Source: Glycomyces luteolus (GTDB lineage: Bacteria; Actinomycetota; Actinomycetes; Mycobacteriales; Micromonosporaceae). From it: DNA of 56,150 bases. The translations under genes and the position numbers were made by a program. Each line of letters begins with the position of its first letter. Position 1 is the first letter of the stretch. Below, piece by piece: positions 48,091 to 56,072 of the stretch. Where the stretch lies: positions 1 through 56,150 of the forward strand of contig NZ_JAPZVP010000029.1 in NCBI RefSeq assembly GCF_027622875.1, given 5' to 3'. Under the pieces are notes generated by a model, which did not search any database, was not told the DNA's origin, and saw only the letters and a program-made list of their open reading frames with translations.

Positions 48091-50844
48091 TTGCAGACCC
48101 CCGTATGGCTCGCCGTCGACCTCGGCACCACCCACACCGTCGCCGTCGTCGGCCGCGAAGGCCAAGAACCCCGCTCGCTGCTCTTCGACGGCTCGCCGCT
48201 GCTCCCTTCCGGCGTGTACCTCGACGCCGAGGGCGAACTCCACACCGGCCGCGACGCCCAGCGCCTCGCCGCCGCCGACCCCGCGCGCTTCGAACCGCAT
48301 CCCAAGCGCCGCATCGACGACAGCGCGGTGCTCCTCGGCGACCGCGAAGTGCCCGTCGAGGAGCTCCTCGCCACCGGGTTGCGCCGCGTCGCCGAAGCCG
48401 CCGCCGCCTCGGGACAGAAGCCGACCCAGACCGTCCTGACCTACCCCGCCGACTGGGGCCCGGTCCGCCGCGCCGTCCTCGAACGCGCGGCGGTGCTCGC
48501 CGGTTTCGGCCGCGTCAGGCTCCTGGCCGAACCCATCGCCGCCGCAACGTATTGCGCCGAGATCCTCGGGCGGGAGATCCCGCGCGGCGGCGCCGTCGCC
48601 ATCTTCGACTTCGGCGGCGGCACCTTCGACGTGGCCGTGGTGCGCCGCGAAGACGACGACTCCGGGCGCTTCCGCACCCTCGCCGTCGGCGGCCTCGACG
48701 ACCTCGGCGGGCTCGACGTCGACATGGCCCTCGCCGCCCACCTCGGCCGCATCGTCGCGGGCCGCGATCCCGAACTGTGGCAACGGCTCTCCGAACCCGA
48801 GACGACCGCCGACCTGCGCGACCGCCTCGCGTTCTGGGGCGAGGTGCGGGCCGCGAAGGAGATGCTCTCGCGCACCTCGACCGCGCCCGTCGCGCTCCCC
48901 GGCCACAACCCGATGGGCCTGCACCTCACCCGGGACGAGCTGCAGTCCCTCGCCGACCCGTTCGTCTCGCGCGCGGTCGACGAGACCCGCCGCACGGTCG
49001 AACGCGCGGGGGTCGCCCCCGCCGAACTCGCCGCGCTGCTGCTCGTCGGCGGGTCAAGCCGGATGCCGCTCGTCGCCACCCGGCTGCACGCCCGCCTCGG
49101 CGTCGCGCCCGCCGTGCCCGAGCAGCCCGAACTGCCGGTCGCCTTCGGCGCCTTGCGGTTCGCCGTCACCGACCGGGGCGACCCGGCGGGTTCGACGCCG
49201 CCTCGCACGCCCCCGGCGGGCGAGCCCGGCGTGCTGAACTACGCGCCGTACCCGGTGGTCGGAGTCCCGTCCCCGCCCCCGACCCCTGTCGGCGGTCACC
49301 CCTCGCCCGCGCCGCCTCCGACGCCTGCCGGCACGCTGCCGCCGCGCGCCGACTTCACCCCGCAGGCGCCCCTGCATCTGAACCTCCGCGACAGGCCCTC
49401 ACCGCCGCCGCAGATCCGGCGGTTCCTCATGGGCGTCGTCGCTTCCACACTCGTGATCGTGATCGGCATCGTCTTCGCCCTCACCCGAGTCGAATGGCCG
49501 GACTTCAGCGACGGTCTCCAGGTCGGTGACCTCGTCGGCGATTCCGGTCCCGACCTCGTGTCGGTGTACGAGCAGCAGCTCGGCGGCGCCGGCACGGGCG
49601 CCGTGGTCGCCGCCGCGGATATGGCGGTCTTCGCCGAAGTCACCGCGGGCCGCACGACCGCGTACGCCGTCGGGTCCGACGGCACCGCACTGTGGACGAA
49701 CGAGTACGAGCTCGAGCCAGAAACGATCCACCTCATGGTCGTCGGCGACCTGCTCATCCTGGACGCCATGTACTCCGCCACCGACGAGGGCCGCACCATG
49801 CGCGCCGCAGCCCTGCTCTCGACCGGCGAATTCCTCTGGAAGCAGCCGTGGGAGTACCGTACCGACGTCGCGTTCTACGGCACCGAAGTCATCGTCGAGC
49901 AACGCGACGGCTTCGACGACAACGCCGCGATCCGCATCGACCTGGCCACCGGCGAGGAGGTGTGGAGGAAGAAGGGCCCCGAGAGCCTGTACACCATCGA
50001 CGACTACCGCATCAGCGCGGCGAGCGTATGGAATGAAGGCGAAGGCGCCGGCGCGCTGCCCCCGAACTCATACTCGCTCTTCGACAACCTCACCGTCACC
50101 GAGCAGATCGTCGACCTCGACCCGGAGGCCGGCACCGCCGTCGTCCGCGACGCCTCCACAGGCGAGCAGAAGGGGAGCGGCACGCTCCCGATCGACGACG
50201 ACCACTGGACGGTCTACGGCGGCTTTGTCATCGCCCGCGCCTCGGAAGAGGCCTCCCCGGGCCGCGACACCCTGGTCGCCTACTCGCTCGACGACTTCAT
50301 CGCGGCGGGCAGCGCCGAGCCCGCCGACATCGACCCGGCATGGAGCGTCGAGCTCGAAGTCTCCTACGCCATCGAGGAGGTCAAAGCCTGTGGGCCCCAG
50401 TTGGTGTGCGCCGCCCTGGACCATACCGACGGCCAGGACAAGACCGTCGCCTACGACACCGCGACCGGCGAGCAGGTCTGGGAAGTCGTGGTCGACTGGG
50501 CCGACGAAGAGCACTGGTACACCTCGCCGGACGGCCTGGTCTTCGGCGACCAGACCTTCGACACCGTCGACACCGCACGGGTACTGGACTTCGATGGCGG
50601 CGAGACCGTGGAAGGCGAGCTGTTCGTCTCGGCCCTGGCGGTCCAGGGCGGCCGGGCGGTGATGGACGGCTCGTACATCGGCGGCTGGGAGGTCTCCGTG
50701 GTGGACATGGCGACCGGCAAGGCGTCGGCAGGGGCGGACATCGGTGCGGACCTCGCCGAGCACGCCTCCCTCTCCGGCGACCTCCTCGCCGTCCTCACCG
50801 GCGACAACCGGGCGCTCGTCTTCTCCATCCCGGCCCTGACGTGA
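48091..50844 (+). CDS. Hsp70-type ATPase fused via a membrane helix to an extracytoplasmic propeller
   Basis: 917 aa. Residues 1-365 are a DnaK-like actin-fold ATPase: VDLGTTHTVAVV (phosphate 1), VAIFDFGGGTFDVAVV (phosphate 2) and LLLVGGSSRMPLVATRL (adenosine). There is no DnaK substrate-binding domain. A 75-residue Pro-rich linker precedes one membrane helix at about 446-466 (GVVASTLVIVIGIVFALT). The outer 450 residues form a PQQ-like propeller with motifs such as AIRIDLATGEEVWRKKG, VAYDTATGEQVWEVVVD and VVDMATGKASAGADIG. A TTG start at 48091 with AGGA about 5 nt upstream was chosen because it directly precedes the ATPase core. It could couple ligand binding outside to ATP turnover inside. 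Function not known. Confidence 0.85.
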   Translation: MQTPVWLAVDLGTTHTVAVVGREGQEPRSLLFDGSPLLPSGVYLDAEGELHTGRDAQRLAAADPARFEPHPKRRIDDSAVLLGDREVPVEELLATGLRRVAEAAAASGQKPTQTVLTYPADWGPVRRAVLERAAVLAGFGRVRLLAEPIAAATYCAEILGREIPRGGAVAIFDFGGGTFDVAVVRREDDDSGRFRTLAVGGLDDLGGLDVDMALAAHLGRIVAGRDPELWQRLSEPETTADLRDRLAFWGEVRAAKEMLSRTSTAPVALPGHNPMGLHLTRDELQSLADPFVSRAVDETRRTVERAGVAPAELAALLLVGGSSRMPLVATRLHARLGVAPAVPEQPELPVAFGALRFAVTDRGDPAGSTPPRTPPAGEPGVLNYAPYPVVGVPSPPPTPVGGHPSPAPPPTPAGTLPPRADFTPQAPLHLNLRDRPSPPPQIRRFLMGVVASTLVIVIGIVFALTRVEWPDFSDGLQVGDLVGDSGPDLVSVYEQQLGGAGTGAVVAAADMAVFAEVTAGRTTAYAVGSDGTALWTNEYELEPETIHLMVVGDLLILDAMYSATDEGRTMRAAALLSTGEFLWKQPWEYRTDVAFYGTEVIVEQRDGFDDNAAIRIDLATGEEVWRKKGPESLYTIDDYRISAASVWNEGEGAGALPPNSYSLFDNLTVTEQIVDLDPEAGTAVVRDASTGEQKGSGTLPIDDDHWTVYGGFVIARASEEASPGRDTLVAYSLDDFIAAGSAEPADIDPAWSVELEVSYAIEEVKACGPQLVCAALDHTDGQDKTVAYDTATGEQVWEVVVDWADEEHWYTSPDGLVFGDQTFDTVDTARVLDFDGGETVEGELFVSALAVQGGRAVMDGSYIGGWEVSVVDMATGKASAGADIGADLAEHASLSGDLLAVLTGDNRALVFSIPALT

Positions 50845-50846
50845 GC

Positions 50847-50877
50847 AGGGCCGGGCCCGCATCGCGGACCCGGCCCT
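50847..50877. terminator. Terminator, copy 1 of duplicated hairpin
   Basis: AGGGCCGGG (50847-50855) pairs with CCCGGCCCT (50869-50877), 2 nt after the Hsp70-like stop and 22 nt beyond the convergent nucleotidyltransferase stop, so bidirectional. Its 27-bp core is identical to 51751-51777. Confidence 0.85.
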
Positions 50878-50898
50878 CGCCCAGCGGATCGACCAGGT
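50850..50898 (+). repeat. Direct repeat flanking nucleotidyltransferase gene, copy 1
   Basis: The hairpin core (27 identical bases from 50850) and the following CCCAG..GATCGACCAGGTC match 51751-51799 (CCCAGGGATTCGATCAGGTC) with a few changes. Both copies run into the 3' end of a minus-strand gene. Confidence 0.75.
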
Positions 50899-50899
50899 C

Positions 50900-51541
50900 T
50901 CACCGACGCAGCGCTGCGGCGACGTCGATGGTGCGACCGACGCGTTCGACGAGCGGCGCCGGTCCGCCGGCCGCCCGCAGGAGCTCCCGCAGAGCAGTGA
51001 CCGGATCGGTGTAGGGATCGCCGCCGAGCATGGCCAGCATCCCGGCGACGGCTTCGAGTTCCCCTCGGGCCACGTACTTCGCGGCGATGGGGATCATGGC
51101 CAGCGCGAACGTGCTCGGATCGGACTCGGCCGGGGCGGTGCCGCGGCCGTGCCGATCGAGGGCGTCGAACAATGCCAGCTCGCCTCGGCGGCCTTCGCCC
51201 GCCAGGAGCCGGGCTTCGACCGGCACCGGCAGATCCGCGGGCCAGGCGTACCAGTCAACCCAGACCAGCAGGGGCCCGGTGAGGTACGCGGCACCGATGT
51301 AGCCGCCGCCCGCCGGGCCGTTCGCGGGGTTGTCCAGGACGAACGCCGGATCGCCGACAGGGGCCGGGCCCGGGGAGACGACGAGGTCCAGATCGCTCCA
51401 TGCGTCGGCTTCGCCGGCCGCGAAGGAGCCGATCTGCCACAGGGCCCCGAAACCGGCGTCGGCGGTGATCCGGCGCAGCAGGGCGTCGCGGGCCTCGGCA
51501 TGCCCGGCCAGGATCTGCTCGGCTTCGTTGCGGTCCATCAT
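50900..51541 (-). CDS. Nucleotidyltransferase-domain protein (aminoglycoside adenylyltransferase-like fold)
   Basis: 213 aa. The active-site signature of the Pol-beta superfamily is clear: IGSFAAGEADAWSDLDLVV (GS-x10-D-x-D), with two metal-binding Asp. The third Asp is likely in LVWVDWYAW. A helical C-terminal domain follows (IPIAAKYVARGELEAVAGML). This is the layout of KNTase/AadA-like enzymes that adenylylate small molecules, but the substrate is not evident and resistance is not shown. The ATG at 51541 is the first of two in tandem and overlaps the stop of a tiny upstream ORF in ATGA; it has no ribosome-binding site of its own. The gene lies between two copies of the same terminator. Confidence 0.83.
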   Translation of the reverse strand: MMDRNEAEQILAGHAEARDALLRRITADAGFGALWQIGSFAAGEADAWSDLDLVVSPGPAPVGDPAFVLDNPANGPAGGGYIGAAYLTGPLLVWVDWYAWPADLPVPVEARLLAGEGRRGELALFDALDRHGRGTAPAESDPSTFALAMIPIAAKYVARGELEAVAGMLAMLGGDPYTDPVTALRELLRAAGGPAPLVERVGRTIDVAAALRR

Positions 51542-51648
51542 CGGCCGCGGGAGGTGCCGAGCGGCTTCACGAAGCGGACCCGCGTCCGCTGCCGCACCTG
51601 GGGCAGGCCGCTGTGCCCGTGTCCTCGAATGGTGACCATGGAGCCCAT
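51538..51648 (-). CDS. Possible 36-codon upstream ORF coupled to nucleotidyltransferase
   Basis: ATG at 51648 (or 51639) to the TGA at 51540-51538, which overlaps the nucleotidyltransferase ATG in ATGA. The basic product contains HGHSGLPQVRQRTRVRFVKP. No ribosome-binding site and no recognised family. The only support is the overlap and the lack of an independent initiation signal for the next gene. Confidence 0.3.
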   Translation of the reverse strand: MGSMVTIRGHGHSGLPQVRQRTRVRFVKPLGTSRGR

Positions 51649-51750
51649 CGTCGTCGGCGGTCCGGCCTGGCACAAGCGGATATCGGCAGGACTCCGCGTT
51701 CGCGGTGTCGGGGCAGGTCGGCACGGGCGTCGGTGGGTGTCCACGTGAAT

Positions 51751-51799
51751 GCCGGGCCCGCATCGCGGACCCGGCCCCTTCCCAGGGATTCGATCAGGT
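51751..51799 (+). repeat. Direct repeat flanking nucleotidyltransferase gene, copy 2 (terminator)
   Basis: GCCGGG (51751-51756) pairs with CCCGGC (51770-51775). The 27-bp hairpin core is identical to 50850-50876. It lies just beyond the stop of the glycoside hydrolase gene and acts as its terminator. Confidence 0.8.
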
Positions 51800-53524
51800 C
51801 AACCTGATGTTGTCGAGCTCGGCGTAACCGGTCCCGCCGCTGAAGTACGGCGAGCCCTTCGCCAGGCGGATCACGTTGTAGCCCGCCTTGAGGTTGACGG
51901 TGACGTTCACCGTGCTGAACTGCCCCCAGCCCGCGGTCGGCGGGTAGGTCACTGTGAACCAAGCACTGCCGTTGTAGGCCAGGCCGTGCGTGGAGTTCGC
52001 TCCGGTGCCGTTGGCGTACCGGATGGTCATCGTGTAGCTCCGCGCGGTCGGGACGTTCACCGTGAAGTCCACGAAGGACTGCGAGCGCATGTCCGCCGAG
52101 CCGTCGATCTGTCCCACGTAGTAGCCGTTCGACGCGTTGCCCGAGCCGAAGGTGTTGGCGTTCACTACGGTCTGGTTCTCGGCTTCGTACACCTGCTGCC
52201 ACGAGGTGGTCGGACCGCCCACCGGGGTGACGACCAGCTGGTAGGCCGCCTCGGCGTCCATGTTGTTGACCGGCACCGAGATCGCGCCGTTCGAGACGTT
52301 CATCGTCGTGGTCGAGATCGTGGTCGGCGCCGAGACGGCGGTGTGGCGGCCCGAACCCGGCGTGGACAGGAGCTGGACGCGCACCTGCGAACCGAACGAC
52401 CCGAGCCCTTCGACCCGGACCGTGTTGTTCCCGTAGTCGCCGCCGAAGACCGTGTTCACGATCTTCCGGGTCGAGTCGTAGGAGGCGACGCCGTCGAGCC
52501 AGGACTGCGGCGTGGTCTCCACGATGTTGCCGGTCATCGCGCCGTACCAGCGGTACAGCCAGTACGAGGCCGTCGGCTGGTTCTGCAGCGTGAACAGCCC
52601 GTCGAACGTCCCGGCCTCGAACCAGTACGCCCGGTGCGCCTCGCGCGCCCCGTGCCGCTCCAGCACCGACATCCAGTGCAGCGCAACCGAAGGGATGTCC
52701 ATCTGGTTGTAGCTGTTGTACTCGTTGATCGCGATCGGCCGGTCCGCGATCCCCAGCGAGTCCTCGATGGCGCGGTAGTCGGCCACGTGCTCGTCGAAGT
52801 TGTTCCAGTCCATGTCGCCCAGCTCGTGCCACACGATCACGTCGGGCACGGTGTTCGTGTTCTTCGCGTGGGTCAGGAACGAGACCATCCGGTTGTGGTT
52901 GTAGTACGAGTCGCTCGGGCCCACGATCGGCGTCACCGGGTCGAGCGAGTCCACGAGCTTGTACGTGCGCGCCCAGCCCTCGTTGAACGATCCGGCCGCG
53001 CTGGAGTTCCAGGTCCAGTCCGGCTCGTTCCACAGCTCCCAGCCGCGGATGTTCGTCATGTCGGTCTCGGCCAGGCGGGCCTGGACCTGCGCGCGGACCT
53101 TGGACTCCCAGTCGGCCCAGCCCTGCCACTGGTAGGGGAACGACGGGTAGATGTCGGGCATCCGGATGAACTGCTGCGCGCCGGCCCGGATGAGGTTGTC
53201 GCCCACGTCGAGCGAGTCGCAGCACGGCTCGGTCGCGCCGTTGCCGAGGTGCGTGGTGCCCGGCGCGGGCTGCGTGAAGCTGGTCGGGTTGAGCGGCAGC
53301 AGCATCGCGGTGGTCGGCTGCGAGTCCGAGCCGACGCCGTAGAGGCCGCCGGAGGCGACCTGCGTCGCCGGGCGGACGACGTCGGCGATGTTCACCGTGA
53401 GCGTGAGGCCCGCCGCTTGGGACGGGACCGCGCTTCCGGCTATGACCGCGCCGAGGGCGAAGGCGATGACGCCCGCGCGCGTCGCAGCCCGGCGGAACCG
53501 GGGAAATCTGCGGGTGGTTTGCAT
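51794..53524 (-). CDS. Secreted clan-A glycoside hydrolase with carbohydrate-binding module
   Basis: 576 aa. The signal peptide (1-38) ends SQA. A (beta/alpha)8 catalytic domain of clan GH-A follows (about 45-330) with the acid/base Glu167 in GWELWNEPDW and the nucleophile Glu268 in IAINEYNSY; the arrangement recalls GH39 or a related family. A small beta domain follows (VRVEGLGSFGSQVRVQLLST). The last 130 residues are a CBM6/35-like module (YEAENQTVVNANTFGSGNAS, SFVDFTVNVPTARSYTMTIR, AGYNVIRLAKGSPYFSGGTG). It should bind and cleave a plant polysaccharide outside the cell. ATG at 53524 has AGGAG 5 nt upstream; an operator lies 21-34 bp upstream. Confidence 0.85.
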   Translation of the reverse strand: MQTTRRFPRFRRAATRAGVIAFALGAVIAGSAVPSQAAGLTLTVNIADVVRPATQVASGGLYGVGSDSQPTTAMLLPLNPTSFTQPAPGTTHLGNGATEPCCDSLDVGDNLIRAGAQQFIRMPDIYPSFPYQWQGWADWESKVRAQVQARLAETDMTNIRGWELWNEPDWTWNSSAAGSFNEGWARTYKLVDSLDPVTPIVGPSDSYYNHNRMVSFLTHAKNTNTVPDVIVWHELGDMDWNNFDEHVADYRAIEDSLGIADRPIAINEYNSYNQMDIPSVALHWMSVLERHGAREAHRAYWFEAGTFDGLFTLQNQPTASYWLYRWYGAMTGNIVETTPQSWLDGVASYDSTRKIVNTVFGGDYGNNTVRVEGLGSFGSQVRVQLLSTPGSGRHTAVSAPTTISTTTMNVSNGAISVPVNNMDAEAAYQLVVTPVGGPTTSWQQVYEAENQTVVNANTFGSGNASNGYYVGQIDGSADMRSQSFVDFTVNVPTARSYTMTIRYANGTGANSTHGLAYNGSAWFTVTYPPTAGWGQFSTVNVTVNLKAGYNVIRLAKGSPYFSGGTGYAELDNIRLT

Positions 53525-53544
53525 GAGTGCTCCTAGTCGAAAGG

Positions 53545-53558
53545 TCGAACCGGTTCGA
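53545..53558. promoter_or_regulatory. LacI-type operator 1 (glycoside hydrolase promoter)
   Basis: TCGAACCGGTTCGA, a perfect 14-bp palindrome with the central CG expected for LacI-family sites, 21 bp upstream of the glycoside hydrolase start. Confidence 0.8.
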
Positions 53559-53686
53559 CACGTCGATGGAGATCTGACGCTAGTTTCGAACTTCGTTCGA
53601 TGCAAGTTCTTCGATATAACAAAGGCATATACACGGGAAACGTCCACAGCCCCCACTTGCATCAGACGCGTCACGGGGTTATGCTC

Positions 53687-53728
53687 CGAACCGGTTCGAC
53701 GATTTCAGCACTGGATCGAACCGGTTCG
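53687..53728. promoter_or_regulatory. LacI-type operators 2 and 3 (autoregulation)
   Basis: CGAACCGGTTCG occurs at 53687-53698 and 53717-53728, centres 30 bp apart (about three helical turns). The second abuts and overlaps the GGAGGA ribosome-binding site (53728-53733) of the LacI-type regulator gene. Same core as operator 1. Confidence 0.8.
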
Positions 53729-53740
53729 GAGGAAGCAGTC

Positions 53741-54769
53741 ATGGTCAACATCGGCGACGTCGCCCGCGCCGCGGGCGTGGCCCGCTCGACCGCGTCGTAC
53801 GCGCTGACCGGCAAGCGCGCCGTCTCCGACGAGGTACGGATGCGGGTCCGCCAGGCCGCCATGGAACTCGGCTACACCCCGAACGCCGGCGCGCGGGCCC
53901 TCGCCACCTCCCGCTCCAACGTCATCGGGCTCCTCGCCCAGTTCCTCCCCGACGAGTTCGCGCCCGCGATGCTCCAGTACCTCCAAGGCGTCACCGACAC
54001 CGCCCGCGACCTCGGCTACGACATCCTGCTCAGCTCCGACGCCGACGGCCGCAGCGCGCTCAAGCGCATCACCGACTCCCGCATGGTCGACGGCGTCGTG
54101 CTCCTCAACGTCGCCGAAGACGACGACCGCCTGCCCGTGCTCCGCGCCGCCCTCCAACCCGGCGCGCTCGTCGGCCTCCCGCGCGACTGCACCGGCGTCG
54201 ACGTCTTCGACCTCGACTTCGAAGAGGCCGGCCGCGCCATGGTCGAGCACCTCGCCCGCCTCGGCCACCGCGAACTCATCCTCGTCTCGCAGCCCGAGCA
54301 CGTCGTCGAACGCGGCGGCGCCTACGTCTGGCGCCTCCAGAACGCCGCCCTCGAAGCCGCCGCGGCCAAAGGCCTCACCCTCCACACCGTGTTCGGCGCC
54401 GCCACCCAGCCCGACATCGGCCGCGACCTGAACGCCCTCCTCGACGCCCACCCCGGCGCGACCGGCCTGCTCCTCAACAACGAGGCCGCCGCCGCCGCGC
54501 TCCCCACCGTCCTGCGCGCCCGCGACATCGACGTCCCCGCCGACCTCTCGGTCATCGGCCGCTACTCCGACGAATTCGCGCGCACCTTCTCCCTGCCCTA
54601 CTCCTCGATCGAGAGCGCCCCGGACCGTTTGGGCCGCATGGCCGTACGCCAACTCGTGCGCCGCATCGAGAAGCAGGTCCCCGAGAGCGACCCGTACGTG
54701 GTGCGGTTCGTCCACCCAGAACTCGTCGACCGGGGCAGCACCGCTGCGCCGACGGCATCCCGGCAGTAA
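53741..54769 (+). CDS. LacI-family transcriptional regulator
   Basis: 342 aa. The N-terminal helix-turn-helix and hinge are canonical: VNIGDVARAAGVARSTASYA, LTGKRAVSDEVRMRVRQAAM, ELGYTPNAGARALATSRSN. A periplasmic-binding-protein-like effector domain follows (NVIGLLAQFLPDEF, VDGVVLLNVAEDDDR, DVPADLSVIGRYSDEFART). ATG at 53741 with GGAGGA upstream was chosen over the longer frame to 53600, which would cover the operators. It should bind the three CGAACCGGTTCG sites and control itself, the divergent glycoside hydrolase and probably the ABC genes that follow. Confidence 0.93.
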   Translation: MVNIGDVARAAGVARSTASYALTGKRAVSDEVRMRVRQAAMELGYTPNAGARALATSRSNVIGLLAQFLPDEFAPAMLQYLQGVTDTARDLGYDILLSSDADGRSALKRITDSRMVDGVVLLNVAEDDDRLPVLRAALQPGALVGLPRDCTGVDVFDLDFEEAGRAMVEHLARLGHRELILVSQPEHVVERGGAYVWRLQNAALEAAAAKGLTLHTVFGAATQPDIGRDLNALLDAHPGATGLLLNNEAAAAALPTVLRARDIDVPADLSVIGRYSDEFARTFSLPYSSIESAPDRLGRMAVRQLVRRIEKQVPESDPYVVRFVHPELVDRGSTAAPTASRQ

Positions 54770-54812
54770 CCCATCCCTCAATGCAGTAACCCGTTCAAGG
54801 AGGAACACCCGA

Positions 54813-56060
54813 ATGCGACCGACCAGACCCCTTTTCAAGGCCGCGGCCGCAGGCGTCGCCTGCGCCGCCATGGCCTTCGCCACCGCCTGCTCGTCCGGCG
54901 GCACCACCGACCAGGACGCCGACACGTACACGTGGTGGGACCCGTACCCCCAGCACGCCGAGGACTCCGACTGGGCCAAGCGCGTCGCCGCCTGCGGCGA
55001 CGAGGCCGGGGTGACCATCGAACGCACCCCCTTCGACACCACCGCGCTCACCAACCAGGCGCTCCTCGCGGCCCAGGAAGGCACCAGCCCGGACGTCATC
55101 CTGCTCGACAACCCGGCCGTCTCCACCCTCGCCGACACCGGCATGCTCACCACAGTGGACGAACTCGGCCTCGACGTCTCCGGCGTCGACGAGAACCTCC
55201 TCGCCGCGGGCGTCGTCGACGACGAGACCTACGGCATCCCCGTGGGCGCCAACACGCTCGCGCTCTACTACAACGCCGACGTGCTCACCGCCGCCGGCGT
55301 CGACCCCGCCTCCGTCACCGACTGGGCCTCCCTCACTACCGCGCTCGCGCAAGTTACCGATAACGGCGCCAAGGGGATCACCTTCGCCGGCATCGGCACC
55401 GAAGAAGGCTCCTTCCAGTTCCTGCCCTGGTTCTGGGGCGCCGGAGCCGACCTCCGCCAGCTCGACTCGCCCGAAGCCGTCGCCGCCCTCGAACTCTGGA
55501 CCGGCTGGCTCGACGCGGGCTACGCGCCCGACTCCGTCATCACCAACTCCCAGAACACCACCTGGGAGGAATTCCTCACCGGCGAATACGCCTTCGCCGT
55601 CAACGGCACCTGGCAGGTCAACAGCGCGCTCGACGCCGGGTTCAACACCGGCGTCATCCCGCTGCCCGCCCAGAACGGCGGCACCGCGCCCGCGCCCACC
55701 GGCGGCGAGTTCGTCATCGCCCCCGTCCAGGCCGACACCGAGCGCTACGACGTCACCCGCCAGATCGTGGAGTGCATGACCACCCCCGAGGGCTTCGTCG
55801 AGACCGCCACCACCTTCGCCTACTACATCCCGCCGACGGCCGATGGCCAGGCCGCGCTGCTCGAGGCCCAGCCCGAGCTCCAGCCGTGGGTCGACGCCGT
55901 CCGAGGCGCCAAGGGCCGCACCAGCGACAACCTCGGCACCGACTACCCGATGATCTCCGAAGCGCTCTGGACCGCCGTCCAGAACGCCCTCTCCGGCTCG
56001 GCCACCCCGGCCGACGCCCTGGCCCAGGCGCAGGCCGACGCGACCGCGGCCACCGAATAA
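54813..56060 (+). CDS. Sugar ABC transporter substrate-binding lipoprotein
   Basis: 415 aa. The signal peptide with lipobox (FATACSS, Cys about 26) is followed by a family 1 solute-binding fold (DTYTWWDPYPQHAEDSDWAK, ALLAAQEGTSPDVILLDNPA, TYGIPVGANTLALYYNADVL, FLTGEYAFAVNGTWQVNSAL). ATG at 54813 has AAGGAGGA 7 nt upstream. It follows the LacI-type gene by 43 nt and precedes a permease, so it belongs to the second sugar-uptake locus. The ligand is probably a product of the glycoside hydrolase at 51794. Confidence 0.93.
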   Translation: MRPTRPLFKAAAAGVACAAMAFATACSSGGTTDQDADTYTWWDPYPQHAEDSDWAKRVAACGDEAGVTIERTPFDTTALTNQALLAAQEGTSPDVILLDNPAVSTLADTGMLTTVDELGLDVSGVDENLLAAGVVDDETYGIPVGANTLALYYNADVLTAAGVDPASVTDWASLTTALAQVTDNGAKGITFAGIGTEEGSFQFLPWFWGAGADLRQLDSPEAVAALELWTGWLDAGYAPDSVITNSQNTTWEEFLTGEYAFAVNGTWQVNSALDAGFNTGVIPLPAQNGGTAPAPTGGEFVIAPVQADTERYDVTRQIVECMTTPEGFVETATTFAYYIPPTADGQAALLEAQPELQPWVDAVRGAKGRTSDNLGTDYPMISEALWTAVQNALSGSATPADALAQAQADATAATE

Positions 56061-56072
56061 GACGGAGTTGCC

